This document shows, piece by piece, positions 18,958-30,789 of a stretch of 64,000 bases of DNA. Origin of the DNA: Trichomonas vaginalis G3. Its lineage: Eukaryota; Parabasalia; Trichomonadida; Trichomonadidae. The notes under the pieces are model-generated. The model searched no databases and had not been told where the DNA came from. It was given only the letters and a program-made list of their open reading frames with translations. The stretch covers positions 11,303,507 to 11,367,506 of the forward strand of contig NC_067206.1 of assembly GCF_026262505.1 (NCBI RefSeq), written 5' to 3'. The translations under genes were made by a program, and so were the position numbers. Each line of letters begins with the position of its first letter. The stretch's first letter is position 1.

Positions 18958-19412
18958 TTACATGTCAAATTTCTTTTTCTCTGGTTCTGGTTTCAGGTTC
19001 TTCTTCTCTTTCTTCTACTTTCTTTTCTTTCTTTTCTCTCTTCTTCTTCTTTTCTGGTGGAAGTTATGTCAAATTTGGCGCAACCATATTTATGTAAAAG
19101 TTCTTTGTCCTTTAATAGCTCTTCTATTCTGTTTTCTATTTCATCTCAAGAACAGCGCATGTGCCTTCTTTGCATTCTAAGAACTTTTGTTGGACTTCAT
19201 CTTTCCAATCGCGTCATCTCTGTCAACAAGTCTGTCATTGACAAATTTTAAGACTGCTCTTTGTAATGTTTTATGGTTCTTGTCATATTCCCAGAAACAG
19301 AACTTTAGAACAAATTCACCTTTCTTGTTTACACTATGTAAGATTTTTGGTCGACAGATGTTTTGCTGTCGAAAAGTTTGTCTCGAATATAGATAGCGAA
19401 ATCGCTAGACAT
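18958..19412 (-). pseudogene. Charged-tail Polinton protein, remnant
   Basis: This is the counterpart of 52538-52992 in C, where the frame is mostly open: MSSDFAIYIRDKLFD... then a Lys/Glu tail. It is divergent from the packaging ATPase gene with a 36-base gap. Function unknown. Confidence 0.45.
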
Positions 19413-19448
19413 TTTCAAAAAGATAAAAATTTTAATTTTTCTAAAAAT

Positions 19449-19880
19449 ATGTTAGAAAAAAAGTTTGCTGACATTGACAAGAAATTTGAGAATGTTTTAA
19501 ACAAAACAAGAGGAAGTTAGAAAATGCTCAGATAAAGCCTATACATGACAAGTTCTTATTTGCTCAGAATGGTATAACAGGTCTAATTGCACCACCTGGG
19601 TCGGGTAAGACTTTCACTTATCTTAAAATGGCTGCAACAACAACAAGAACTAGATGAGAAGAACCCATTCTATGAGTTAGTTGTTATTTGTAGTACTTCT
19701 GGTCAATTTGACCAAACCGTCAATTCGTTCAAAGATATTATAAAGAAGTCTAAGTTAGTATGTATAAAGGATACTGAGTTGTTAGATTGGATAAAGAAGT
19801 ACCAAAGAAGAGTTTTGAAGTATAATGCTATAAATGAGTATATAAATTCGAAGTTTAAAGACCCAAATGAGAAATGCAGA
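19449..19880 (+). pseudogene. Packaging ATPase remnant (FtsK/HerA, A32-like), first part
   Basis: A Walker A motif APPGSGKT follows NGITGLI, as in the genome-packaging ATPases of Polintons and large DNA viruses. The matching gene in C (51600-52502) also shows the Walker B LLILDD. The copy is broken and its continuation lies in the disordered centre. Confidence 0.7.
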
Positions 19881-22800
19881 GAAGCATTGCAGCTGTTGTG
19901 ACATTGCCGTTGTGCAATAGTAAATGTGACCATCCAAAATCTGTTATGGTCAATCTGAGATGTGTATCCTTTCTTATTTCCGTCTTGAATTGCAGCAAGT
20001 ACTCCCATGAAGCCTTCTTTGCTTCTTTCCTTTCGTCAAAGTTTACTGTAAAGTTCGACCAGATGTAAATTTGACTTCAACTTCACGATACTTCTCATAT
20101 GCATATCTTGTTCTTTCCATGGGAGCATGACCATCCTCTGCACTACCTTTTTTTCCTTCTCAAAGGATCAATTGTTCGTCATTGTTTCCAGTAGAATCTG
20201 GGCAAAGCGTCGTGTCCTTCAACTTGAGGTTCACTAACATCGAAAGGCATGTCCATAAGACGTTCTTCTTCTAACCTCTCTAGTCTGTTTGGATAATTTG
20301 CACGTGCTGTTTCCAAATCCATTCGTAGCGAAGACCAGACAATTTGTCATAGACTTTTATGGGTCTTCCCTTCCTATATTTAAACTTCTTCGAAACTCTC
20401 CAACCATATCTTTGCAACTCTGTTTTTATTCTAGCAGATTTTCTATCCATTCTATATGGGGGCATTTTTATAAAAATAAAAAAATGTTTTTTTTCTTTAC
20501 TTTAACATAACCGCCTGCTCGCATAGTCTTTGACGCCAACCCATACCAGCTAATGAAGGTTGACTTGGTTTAGTTTGGAAACTAAACTTTGTTTTGGTTT
20601 ATCTTCAGTTTTTGGTTTTCTTCTTCTATCGGTTTTTCGTCACTTTTCGGTTCCTTCTGACTTTACTTCACTTGCAGGAACAGTTGTGTCGTCAACATCT
20701 TCATAAATATCATATGCCATTTGTTTTTGTTTCCTTTCAACTTTTTGTGGTTGTTGTAAAGTTTNNNNNNNNNNNNNNNNNNNNNNNNNNNNNNNNNNNN
20801 NNNNNNNNNNNNNNNNNNNNNNNNNNNNNNNNNNNNNNNNNNNNNNNNNNNNNNNNNNNNNNNNATGCAGAAATTAGAGATAGAAACACTCAAGAAAACA
20901 CAAACGAAAAGAGAAATAGAAAACATTCGAACAAAATTGCTGCAACTTTACATTGGAAACAGACTCCCTAGATTCTTTCTATCTAGATCACCTCCTCGTT
21001 AAAACATCTCATCCCTTTGTAAGATAAGAGAACAAGAAGTGTCGAATTGCTATTAAGAAGCTCAGACACTTAACATCTCAGTTGTCATTTCGGTACAGAC
21101 AGCAAGAGTTAAGTTAAGGATAGTATAAAAATACTTACTTGACATAATACTTTTCCCCCGGATTGTCGAAGACATTTCATGGAGACTTATGAAAAGAGTC
21201 CATGGCATTAAGTTTTGACAGACATAACTATGGAGAAGCAAAGTCATACAAAGACCCTTCATACTTCTTTCAGAATCATATCTCGCGAAACAAAGTTCAA
21301 ATGTAAAAAGTCAATGTGAAAAATCATAAGGTTTATCTTAGTAGTTCTGCTTTGTCTCGGCTGTCAGGGTTTCTGGCTTTGGAAGGCATTCCAGGAAGAG
21401 TTTTTCCTGTCTGATGAAGAGATCTCCTGTCTATGGAAGATCTCTTCCTGTCTGATGAAAGTTTACCTGTCTGATGAAAGAGTATCTTCCTGTCTGAGGA
21501 AAATTTTTCCTGTCTATTGAAAAATTTCACCTGTCTGATGGAAAAATTTTTCCTTGACTTCGACCACAAAAGTTCTCAATTTTCAAATTTGAATGGTTTT
21601 GTCGGACAACTGAGAAAATTTTTCCGTCTGATGGAAAATTTTTTCTGTCTTGATGGAAAAATTTTTCCATGTCAGATGGGAAGGTTCTCTTCCTGTCGGA
21701 TGCAAGACTCTCCGTCGGAGCAAGAGTTCTTCAGTGTCGGAAAATATTTTTCTGTCGGATGAAGAGTTCTTCCGTCGGAAGGATTGCAAAGCAATTTACT
21801 AATCTAACCTAACACTGAGCCATCTGCAAGTCAAGCGTAAAAAATAATCGTTTCAATTACTCTGCATCTGTTTAAACTGTCAAAATCTATCATTTAGTTG
21901 TAATATGCATTAATATAGCTTCCCTCGTTCTATGTGATCTCTCTATCAGACTATTTAACGATTTGAAAGTAAGAATCTGTTTAATAATATATGATTATCT
22001 ATATCTAATATTCAATCTTCATTTGGTCATTGAGCGGGTGGAGAAAAATTAAAGCGATAGAACCAATTTCGTCCAGATTGTAAATCTTAGCAAGTCGTAA
22101 ACTTTTGGTTGCTTTCTTCGACTAAATGCAAAACATAACCGATATCTTCTATCTTTCTTCATTTCTCCATTTCTTCACGTATAAAATCATATACTTATAG
22201 TTCATTTTCTTTCTTGAGTACCGAACTGTATTCTCATCTGAAATGCTTTTGTCTTTGCTTTCATATACTTCATCTTTCTTGCTTTGAAGTTTTCTTTTCC
22301 ATCTCTTCACGTTCTGCTCTATGTATTTGTCAAGAAGTCTGATAAATATATCCAGTCATAACGAGGTGAGCCACCCATGGCCTACAGCATTGACAAAAGT
22401 CTATGTACATACCAACCTCTTCAAACCAGTTTGGCAAATTTTTACGATTTCATGAGTTTAGCGACCCGAAAAAGATCTATCTCGCTGTAGCTTAAAACGC
22501 CTCAAATTCTTGTTAGTCTTTTGGTTTTTGAACCAATCGTCTGTATTGGCATCTGGACGCAAAAAACATGCGTCAAAATACTATATGCATTTGTACATAT
22601 TCGTTCTTTACCGACCTAATGAGACGAGTTGTTTGTTAAACTGATGATACTCATATCTCATTTATAGCTCATGAACCGATAGCAGTGTTGTTTCTCTGTT
22701 GTAACATATCGTCTTTATATCACGGATAAAAAAATCATTTATAACAAAATAACATTTATTCTTTGACTTACAACAAAAGACCAAAATAAAAACCTCTAAA

Positions 22801-25800
22801 CATTATTTTTCAGCAAAATTATCTAGGTAGAAGGTAGATCTAACCTCTTTCTACTCTTTTCTCCCAGTTATTTTTATAAGCGTTTACATGTAAACTGTAT
22901 TTTTAAATTTTGTTGAAAACTACAACGCGTTGACACAAGCCATTTATCTTCAGATTTTGTTGCTGAATTCAATAAAAAAATATAATTTTTAGGTAGGAAC
23001 GGTTAATCTAACCTCTTTCAACCCTTCTTTCACCCCAGTTATTTTAGTAAGCGTTTACACATAGCTAAAACTTATGAATTCGTGAAGACTATAAACAGTT
23101 TTCGTAGCCTTCTATTTTCTTCTTTAGTACAATCGAATGTATTTTAACAATCCCGAAAGTTCTTTATACACTTCTTCATTGACGTCAGATAGAAAGAAAT
23201 CTTTGCTGTTGGATAGCTTATTTGTTCAGAAAATTCTAAACATGTTCATTTTATTTTCTGCTGGTTTCTCTACTCTTTTCTTTAAGTCAGCATAGCCGTT
23301 CAGCATACGTTCTATCTCTTGTAACGAGCTAGTTATATTTCCTCTTCTCTTTAATTATGAACCATTTGCGGTTCATTTTGCGTTATATTCTGAACCTCTA
23401 ACCTGCTAAAACAATCTAGACGTAATGTTTTCTTTAACTCAAAAAAAACGTTCGGAGTTTATTGTCATTCCATAACCTTACCTCTTCATTCTTTATCTCT
23501 ATCTCCATACACATTTTTGCAACAATGAAAAACAAAGTTGTATACAGCGTAAGGTCTTAAAACTCCTCCGATTTTATATATGTCAGAAACTTCTTTATAT
23601 ACCAATCGCCAATCTTTGTCCATAACTTCATGTTGCAATGAAATCAAAGGAACTTCATAGTTAACCTACGTATGAACTTTCTTTATTATCTACTGAGCAG
23701 TTGCATTTACCTTCCATTCTTCGAATTCAGAATAGTGATTTTTGTGGGATTTCAAGGTATGTGTAAATGTCGATGAGGCCTGCATTTCATAAGAGAATAC
23801 TAATGTCTATTTCTCTTCATTTCGCACTACAGTCTAAATTACTGTTAAAAGTTCTTGCATATCTTCGGATTTCTTTTTCAAAAAGTTTATAAAAGAACTT
23901 GAAGCTTTCCATCTCTTACTAACATTGAATTGGGTTCGATAAACGAGTTTGTCTGATAGTTGCTAACAATGTCTATACATATTAAAAATAAAACAATATT
24001 TTACGAAGAAGCTAACACTATTTTTTATTTCGAGAAAATTCATGAAAATCAAGAGGGATAGAAAAGGAGGTTAGAAAAGAGGTTAAATCCTATCCTCTCA
24101 CCCTAAATATATTTTTGCTGAATCATTGAGTTTTGGTTGAAGAAACCGGCGGAGCCAAATCGTGGCTCGACCTCAAAACAAAGCATTAAGTGAAGAATAA
24201 TACACAAATGCACACGTGAGAAAAGAAGGTGAGAAACGGTAGAATTTCGTAACCTTCTTACCCTAAACATATATTTTTTGTGCATGTATTCTTTTATAAA
24301 ATTCATGAAACATTCACAGAGGGTAGAAAAACAGGTTAGAAAACGAGTTAGAATCTAACCTTCTACCCTAAACTTATTTTTACAAATACTTTATTCAAGC
24401 ACTTTTCCTAGTTAAATGAAAGACCAATTCGACGATAAATCATTAGATAACAAATGCAAATAATAGTAGCACACACCATTTTTGATGAATCCAAACTTGA
24501 AAGTCAGGAAACACTTACTACGTGTCGTAGAATTTAGAGCAAAGGTTCATAACAAGTCCTACACACTAACAATAGAAAATATTTGTGCAATTAAACATAA
24601 CACTTAGCATGACACAATGACAATTTTGAGGGTCAAACACGGATTCTAAAACTGTCAAATCTGCGTTTGTGGGTATAAATTTAAATTTGCATCTAGGTGG
24701 TAATGTTCGTCTTGGTTCTTAGTAACCGAAGAAATTGTGCCCAAAGAACGTCTGTCTACTTCCCAATAATAAAAACTTGTACTCTCAGGGTTATTTCAAT
24801 CTATTTGAAATGAAACATGTGGATCATCTTTCAATATTCTATTTCAGTAGTATGTTCCAGTTTAGTAAGAGTCGTATTTTTCTTGCAAATTCCACAATAA
24901 TATTTGTTATTGTAGTTTGAAAGTTCATTTAGAGTCTCTTCTCAAGAGTTTCGTCGAACGAAAGTAAAGATTCTCATTTCGTCCAAATTTGTCTATTAGA
25001 CCATCAGTACCTCTATAACTGCCCATGAAAATATAACTCGAACACATAAAAACTTAGTTTCTTTTGAAAACAAAACTTCTTCCTAAATCCTATTCCTTTT
25101 GCATTGAATGAGCTTTGAACAGCCAAACGAATTGATATTCAAACCTGTAGTCCCGGATGAATTTTCTTCATCTAGATATAGCCTACCAGCATTTGTGAAG
25201 ATATAAGTCTAACGTTTTGTATCTGTCTACTTTTGTTCTTTTGTTTTTCACCTTAACATTTAATATAATGTATAACACATATTGTTTTACAAAACATGTT
25301 TGACTTCATGCAATTTTTACTCATATGCAAATGTTTTATTTCTGTGCCGTCTCAAGTATCACCGCAGTACTTACGCTTGGAGAGACCACATGAACTTCGA
25401 AAATACCTTAAGTCTAGCTTAAAAACAGCCCAATCTTTCTTCACGACCTAATCACCCATTTCAATGAGTTTGTTGTACCCTCTCTTCGTTCTATCATAGT
25501 GACTCAATGTTTCTATAGTAAAACCACAACTTTGATTGACATTCGAGAAGGATTGTTGTATTTCAAGGATACTTCCTTTTCGCCGAACTGAGGTTAAGAC
25601 CAAGTTTCACCAATAGTTTTAATGTGGTTACTAAGGCCATTTTGACCTGAGTGATTACGTACTTCAAAACACAAAAGGAGAAAAACCTCTTCCAACAGTG
25701 GTCGACCTTCATCTAAATGTTACTCTTCAGTCTCTTGACTTTCCTTAATGGAATATCCCCCAATGTGAAATTCTTAAGCAAATTTGATAGTGTCCATGCA

Positions 25801-25868
25801 AAAATTGGTTGAAAGCTTTCACTAATATCCCAATAGTACTGTCGGTAATGACATTTCAAACTGGTAAT
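19881..25868. other. Disordered centre of Polinton B with assembly gap
   Basis: Compared with element C, the parts here are out of order. Left of the gap are an N-terminal part of polymerase B (minus strand, start codon at 20465) and the end of the MTEEV protein (about 20500-20764). Right of the gap are the later ATPase part (to about 21330), short repeats (21333-21790), KilA-N-like traces (about 22200-22700), a stretch like the 304-residue gene (about 23100-24000), a stretch like the 286-residue gene (about 24640-25230) and a late polymerase part (about 25300-25868). The right-hand stretch differs from C far more than the rest of B does, in a scattered, indel-rich way. Assembly error is likely. 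Confidence 0.75.
20765..20864. other. Assembly gap, 100 N
   Basis: Exactly 100 N are present, the usual placeholder for a scaffold gap of unknown length. Confidence 0.99.
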
Positions 25869-26176
25869 TTCGACTCTAAGTCAATGAGATGTTCTATAAT
25901 GAACTGTTGGTCAGTGAAGTAAACTTTTCCATCTGTTGTCTCGAAAGCTCCTTCAGACTTCAATATTTTATTTGTGAGAGTCTGTTTCTTTTTTGAGATA
26001 CTAGCCGTTCCATTTCTATGAAAAGTGACTTTATAGTTAGGGTTTGTATTTCCAGACCTGGCACTTTCTATTATTGAATTTTTCTCTTCATCTGTAAGTT
26101 CTTTGACAGGTTTTGACAATGGTTCTGAACTTTTTGTTTGTGGTGTCAAATCTACCGTTTCAACTTCTTCGGTCAT
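25869..26176 (-). pseudogene. MTEEV protein, N-terminal part
   Basis: This is the first half of the 194-residue protein found whole at 43279-43863 (MTEEVETVDLTPQTKSS...). It starts after a TTTTTTACTGAGATGAA leader. The remainder meets the disordered centre. Function unknown. Confidence 0.6.
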
Positions 26177-26195
26177 TTCATCTCAGTAAAAAATT

Positions 26196-26345
26196 TTAGT
26201 TTGGTTTGTTTTCAACTGGTTGTTGTTTTTTAAGTCGGTCTAAAACTTCCTGAGGTATAGGAAGAACTTGACAAACACGTTGTGTAACTGCTGGAAGCCG
26301 ACAAATCCATCTTGAACCCATTTGTCTCAATGCTGTATTGTTCAT
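26196..26345 (-). CDS. Small Polinton protein, 49 residues
   Basis: MNNTALRQMGSRWICRLP... is a small basic protein with two cysteines and a proline-rich tail. The frame and its TTTACTGAGATGAA leader are kept at 43107-43259 in C, and the same leader precedes the neighbouring MTEEV gene, so the two are probably co-regulated. Function unknown. Confidence 0.5.
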   Translation of the reverse strand: MNNTALRQMGSRWICRLPAVTQRVCQVLPIPQEVLDRLKKQQPVENKPN

Positions 26346-26364
26346 TTCATCTCAGTAAAAAACT

Positions 26365-26766
26365 TTACATTCCCCACGTTTGAGGCGGTTGAGGTTGGTT
26401 ATTGTTTACCCATTGTTGTGCATGGTTATATCCTCTGTTAAAGAATCTTTCACCTTGGTCCATATAGTGTCCTGCTTGGTTATAGTAGTCATTTGCTTTG
26501 TTATAATAGTTTCCTGCTTGTCTTCCTACATTGTCCATCCATCCTTGAACTTTTCCTCTTGTTTCAGGATTTGGAATAAGATTTGTTGCATCTCGTGCTA
26601 CATCCCAACCTTTCTGTACAGTTTGTATAATAGGTTGTGCTTTCTCTTTAAGTATACCTAATGTACTCAAAATCTTCCTTCCAACTCCAAATACACCTCT
26701 GGCTATTGTTCCCACTGCGGGCAAAAATCTGGATGCAACTCCTGCTAATGCGCCAAATAAACCCAT
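26365..26766 (-). CDS. MG-starting amphipathic protein, 133 residues (pVI-like character)
   Basis: The N-terminus MGLFGALAGVASRFLP is hydrophobic and amphipathic and fits an N-myristoylation site (Met-Gly with a small residue at position 6). A basic middle and a Tyr/Asn/Gln-rich tail follow (NKANDYYNQAGHYMDQ). The character recalls membrane-active minor capsid proteins such as adenovirus VI, without detectable homology by eye. It is divergent from the integrase across 16 bases. Counterpart: 42688-43087. Confidence 0.55.
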   Translation of the reverse strand: MGLFGALAGVASRFLPAVGTIARGVFGVGRKILSTLGILKEKAQPIIQTVQKGWDVARDATNLIPNPETRGKVQGWMDNVGRQAGNYYNKANDYYNQAGHYMDQGERFFNRGYNHAQQWVNNNQPQPPQTWGM

Positions 26767-26782
26767 TTCTTATAGGGTAAAA

Positions 26783-27742
26783 ATGACGAATCCAAACAAG
26801 GACCCCTATGTTTCTAAAGCGACAAAGAAAGCACTCATGATAAAAATCTTTAGTTCAACACCAAATGCTTGGTTTATGGATATCTTGGAAAACATTCCGA
26901 GGTATAGAGAAGATGGACCACCATACTGGCTAATATTTGTCGGTCAAAACACAAGATACTGTGAAGCCATACCATTATGGTCCAAAAATATTTTAGATGT
27001 GAAAACTGCTTTGACAATATTCGTTGACAAATACCATCCAACAAAACTGACATCTGACTGTGAAAGTTCTTTCAAATCAGATGATGTAAAAAACTATCTG
27101 CGTTCAAAAAATGTAAACCAATATTTCATTGTCGACCAAAACCATTCTGCTCTTGGTGTCATTGACGGTTGTATAAAAATGTTAAGAGACTTAAACCAAC
27201 CACAAGGTGGTGAAGCAAATGAAATGTCATATGACGACAAATATAGACACTTCTCCATGGCAAAGATGAGACAAGTTTTAAATATTTACAATAGCCGTAA
27301 ACAAAAAGGTTTGGGAAACCACTCCCCCGAAGAAATGAAAAACAACCCTGACTTAGAGAAAGACTATATATTTAATAATTTAGTCAAAAGAGACAAACAA
27401 GAAAGAATGCCGGGCTTCAAACTTCAGAAAGGTGACAAAGTAAAAATAGAAATACCTAAACGCGACCCATATGAAAATACTATTGACTATGACAACAATG
27501 GGAACCCGACAGGTACTCACATTCGTGTTCGTAAAAATAGAAGAAAGTATACAAGAGAATATTATGAAGTTTTAGGCAAACATGGCAAAATGTACAGACT
27601 GCAAGCAGAAGATAAAACTACTATTGTCAGACCTCGTTTCAAACTTGTCAAAGTTCAAGGTGGTATACTTTCAAAGACAGTTCCTAACAAATATAAGACA
27701 ACTCCTGACGAATATGCTAAAGAAGTTGAAAATGACGACTAA
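26783..27742 (+). CDS. Retroviral-type (rve) integrase of Polinton B
   Basis: This 319-residue protein reads open. An RNase H-fold core shows WFMDILENIP, YCEAIPLWSKN, KLTSDCESSF and HSALGVIDGCIKMLRD, in the order of the catalytic region of Polinton integrases. An SH3-like basic C-terminal domain follows (about 210-300: KGDKVKIEI... then RKYTREYYEVLGK). It should join the element ends to host DNA. It is divergent from 26365-26766 across 16 bases and its stop overlaps the stop of the fiber gene by 4 bases. Confidence 0.88.
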   Translation: MTNPNKDPYVSKATKKALMIKIFSSTPNAWFMDILENIPRYREDGPPYWLIFVGQNTRYCEAIPLWSKNILDVKTALTIFVDKYHPTKLTSDCESSFKSDDVKNYLRSKNVNQYFIVDQNHSALGVIDGCIKMLRDLNQPQGGEANEMSYDDKYRHFSMAKMRQVLNIYNSRKQKGLGNHSPEEMKNNPDLEKDYIFNNLVKRDKQERMPGFKLQKGDKVKIEIPKRDPYENTIDYDNNGNPTGTHIRVRKNRRKYTREYYEVLGKHGKMYRLQAEDKTTIVRPRFKLVKVQGGILSKTVPNKYKTTPDEYAKEVENDD

Positions 27743-29140
27743 GCATTTCTATACCATGCGTAAACTGTCATGTAAGGTGGCATGTATCTTTACTTTGTCC
27801 CGTTGTTTGCGTATATCCTGAAACGCGATGTGTATGGTTTCCTCTCCCTGAGTGTTACCAGAAACAATTTATAGCAAACTGAACGTTGTCTTTAACATCA
27901 TATCCTTTACCTTTTTCATTGCTGACCAATCCCAAAATTATGCTTATGCAACCTGCTTGAGATGTACTTAAATCTATGTAGTGACTGTGTGCAGGTAAAT
28001 TTTCACCTGAAATCGTTTTACTTCCACCTGTTTCCTTTGAAGAGTTTGCACAATACAAAAACCTGTCGACTATTTGAGTCCAAGTTCCAAAACCAGAACT
28101 GTTTCTGGTCTGGTAGAGTTCATTGACGTATAAATAGAGCCTATAGGATATAATGTTTGAAGTATTTCTGTCTTTAATGTTTGAAGCTCTGTTTTGTCTG
28201 CTTTCTTGTCATATAAATCTTGAGCAGTGAATTTAATATTATGTTCATCCTTCATGACATAAACATCTTTACATCTAATGTTTCTCATCGTCGTTATGTC
28301 GTCATCCGATGTTAAACCTTGTGGAAAGTTAGGAGGTTTACAATATAATGCATCCCCACCAGTTTCTTCAACCGTTCCTTCAATACTTTCTATAGCAACA
28401 GTTGTAAAACTTGTATGTGTATGGTTCTTGTCTGCTTTCTTCTCTAACTCATCGTTAACATAAGTTTTATCTGCTTTAAGGTCTAAACATCCTGAAACCC
28501 ATCCTGTATCGGCTTTAGTTTTTAAAATCTTCGATGTCCGTTCATGGTACCAGTCAACCCTTTCTATAATTTCTTTATCTTTTTCATCCACATATTCCTT
28601 ATCCGCCTTCTTCACTAACACACTAGCCATAAGTCCCTTATCTACCTTATTTTCAAGGCTAACGTTTAAGTCTGTTATTTCAGATATAGAATGTGTATGA
28701 GTCTTTTTAGAATATTCGTTTTCAGCTCTTGTCACTTCACTTGACATTTTATTGTCAACATATGTTTTGTCTGCTAGTTCAGGATGAGTATGTTCTTTTG
28801 TTGCATAAGCATTGTTAGCTCTTTCTTCTTCTTTTGCTATTGCATCGTCTACATATTCTTTGTCAGCTTTGTTGTCAACATCTGCTTTCAAAAGAAGTTC
28901 ATTTATAGGTTTCTCGTTTAAAGTTCCTTTTGTTGGATTTATACAGACAGTATGGTTCTTATTGTCTTGAAATAGAAACTCATCTGTCATTGGGTTTAAT
29001 GTCAGTTTTAAGTTTCCTTCTTTCAATGACTCAGATATCTTAGAATAGTTTGAAAAGTTTGTTGTGTTCTTATTTAGAGCTTGCATAATGAGTTGTCGGT
29101 TGTGTTGTATTTCTCTCATGGAAGCAATATCTTTCGACAT
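27739..29140 (-). pseudogene. Bacteriophage-tail-type fiber protein, remnant (B)
   Basis: An N-terminal block (MSKDIASMREIQHNRQ...) is followed by many ADKxYV and HTH-I-type repeats, typical of trimeric phage fibers, then a C-terminal tip with YPIGSIY, ENLPAHSH and a final MTVYAWYR. In phages such tips bind receptors. It likely forms a capsid spike or attachment fiber here (inference). The gene is divergent from 29159 with an 18-bp palindromic spacer. It is broken; the fuller relative is 40181-41720. Confidence 0.8.
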
Positions 29141-29158
29141 TTTTATTCTAGATAAAAT
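29141..29158. promoter_or_regulatory. 18-bp bidirectional promoter region
   Basis: TTTTATTCTAGATAAAAT is nearly palindromic and is all that separates the start codons of the fiber and the 258-residue gene. The same arrangement stands at 40163-40180. Confidence 0.5.
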
Positions 29159-30006
29159 ATGCTTCCAATAGAAAAAGAAAATTCAAGAGTTGCTACAACT
29201 AAACCATTAGATGAACTTTTTACTAATGTCGGTCAAAAGTTTGAGACAGAGACCGTAAAGCATGAAGGCTATCGTTTTGACTACCCATTAAGATGGCTAA
29301 GAGACCCATCTGTCACAAAAGCTATTGGCTTTCGTAGAATGAAGTTCATTTCAGAAGCCATACATGGTTTCCCATTTACGGTCGGTTTTGAAGTTCGATA
29401 CTATAACAAAGAAAAACGTATGTATGAGAAATTTGAACAGGGAAAACTTTTACAAGTTAGTTTGCTTGTAAACTTAGAAACAACTCTTCAAGCTTTTCAA
29501 GAAAAAATAAACGATATCTATATCGAATATGCAAAACAGTATAACATTGACGAAGGAGAGTACCATCTCGATATTATTTATGACAGGAAAAATGCAACTG
29601 TTAAAATCAATAGAATAGAAGACCTTGGAGAAAACGTTTATATTTCTACAAAATATAACAACTTGGCATGGTATAGATTTCTGAGGATGTTAAATCAGCC
29701 TGCAGCATATCCAGTACACCCAGACTTTTATGAAGTCGAAAACCCTAATGGAACATATGAAAATGTTTTCGACCAAGATGCTATTATTGTTCATGCTTCA
29801 TTTTCTGGCGCCCAAAACTCTTTCTTATGCTTGGCAAATGACTTTTACGAAAACCTACAAAGTTATACGAACCACCAAGTGGAAGTATTTCAGACTTTCA
29901 AGTATGGTTTACTACAGATGGAAGAAAAAGAATAATTCCATTATACCATGCGTTTTACTTAGAACTTAGTTTCATATACAACTACTATCGAACGGTAAAA
30001 ATATAA
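29159..30006 (+). pseudogene. Polinton 260-290 residue family protein, copy 1 (B), remnant
   Basis: Family marks are TKPLDELFTN, YRFDYPLRWL, KAIGFRR, HASFSGAQNSFLC and a C-terminal LELSFIYNY. A second member of the same family sits elsewhere in the element (46106-46966 in C), so the gene duplicated within Polintons. No known domain is recognised. Its pairing with the fiber suggests a virion or spike-base role. The copy is broken near its end. Confidence 0.6.
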
Positions 30007-30010
30007 TTTT

Positions 30011-30253
30011 TTAATACGGTTGAGGTGTTGGATTTGGTTGCCAACTAGACTGTGGTGCAGGTTCAGGCTGTTGTATAACAGGAGCTTGCTCTTCTGGTTC
30101 AGGGTCTTTAGGTATAATACCAACAAACTGACCTACCCTTTTACCAATATTTTTGACACCGTTCCAAATTCCTCTTCCTACGGTTTTTATTCCATTCCAT
30201 ATACCTCTTCCAACTCTTCTGAAGAAGTTTCCAATACTACTGAAGAAACCCAT
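30011..30253 (-). CDS. MG-starting amphipathic peptide, 80 residues
   Basis: MGFFSSIGNFFRRVGRGIWN begins with an amphipathic basic helix and a possible N-myristoylation site. Repeated GRGIWNGIK/GVK units follow, then a Pro/Gln tail. Near-identical copy at 39068-39310. Probably membrane-active and structural, by character only. Confidence 0.6.
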   Translation of the reverse strand: MGFFSSIGNFFRRVGRGIWNGIKTVGRGIWNGVKNIGKRVGQFVGIIPKDPEPEEQAPVIQQPEPAPQSSWQPNPTPQPY

Positions 30254-30271
30254 TTTACTATATGTAAAAAT

Positions 30272-30634
30272 CTAATGTCCGCCTAGTCTCTTACGTTTCC
30301 TGTTGAGTTCCATAGCATTCTTTAACTGGAGCTCATACATTCTGTTTCTCCTCTGGTAGAAAACATATTCTGGGTCAACTCCTGTGTTCGCGTCATCTGC
30401 ATAAAGTTGTTTATATCCCACTTCAGGGTTTGTATAAAACTCTTTCCATCTCATATTTGCATACCATGGTGGCAAACCTAACGCAGCGTCATTTGACATG
30501 GCAGTTTGCATTTGTACATCTGTTGGCACTTGACCATAGTTTGCCATTGCAGTTTGTATTCTAACTTCATTTGGAATATTCTCTGGGTTTGGTTGTCCAG
30601 GTTGCTGTGTATTCGCTAAGTTCTGTGCGTCCAT
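30272..30634 (-). CDS. Polinton small protein, 120 residues (copy in B)
   Basis: Nearly identical to 20-382 and 38687-39049. Three conserved open copies in one window support a real gene. Its leader holds TTTTTATCTAATATTAA. Confidence 0.7.
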   Translation of the reverse strand: MDAQNLANTQQPGQPNPENIPNEVRIQTAMANYGQVPTDVQMQTAMSNDAALGLPPWYANMRWKEFYTNPEVGYKQLYADDANTGVDPEYVFYQRRNRMYELQLKNAMELNRKRKRLGGH

Positions 30635-30657
30635 TTAATATTAGATAAAAATATCTC

Positions 30658-30789
30658 TTACGAGTACATATACTGAACATTTGCAGGCATTGGTTCATCT
30701 TCATATTCTCTGTACTTTTCTGCCACGTCAAATAAATAAATGACACAATGGAAAAAACCTAAAACAAGTAGTCCTATTTCAAACCACAT
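30658..30789 (-). CDS. Small membrane peptide, 43 residues (copy in B)
   Basis: Same frame and same 16-base overlap with the methyltransferase gene as at 406-537. One hydrophobic helix followed by an acidic tail. Confidence 0.55.
   Translation of the reverse strand: MWFEIGLLVLGFFHCVIYLFDVAEKYREYEDEPMPANVQYMYS

Noticed and set aside
26783-27742. Integrase read as evidence for an LTR retroelement
   Set aside because: No reverse transcriptase, gag or LTR is present; gene context and ends are those of a Polinton.
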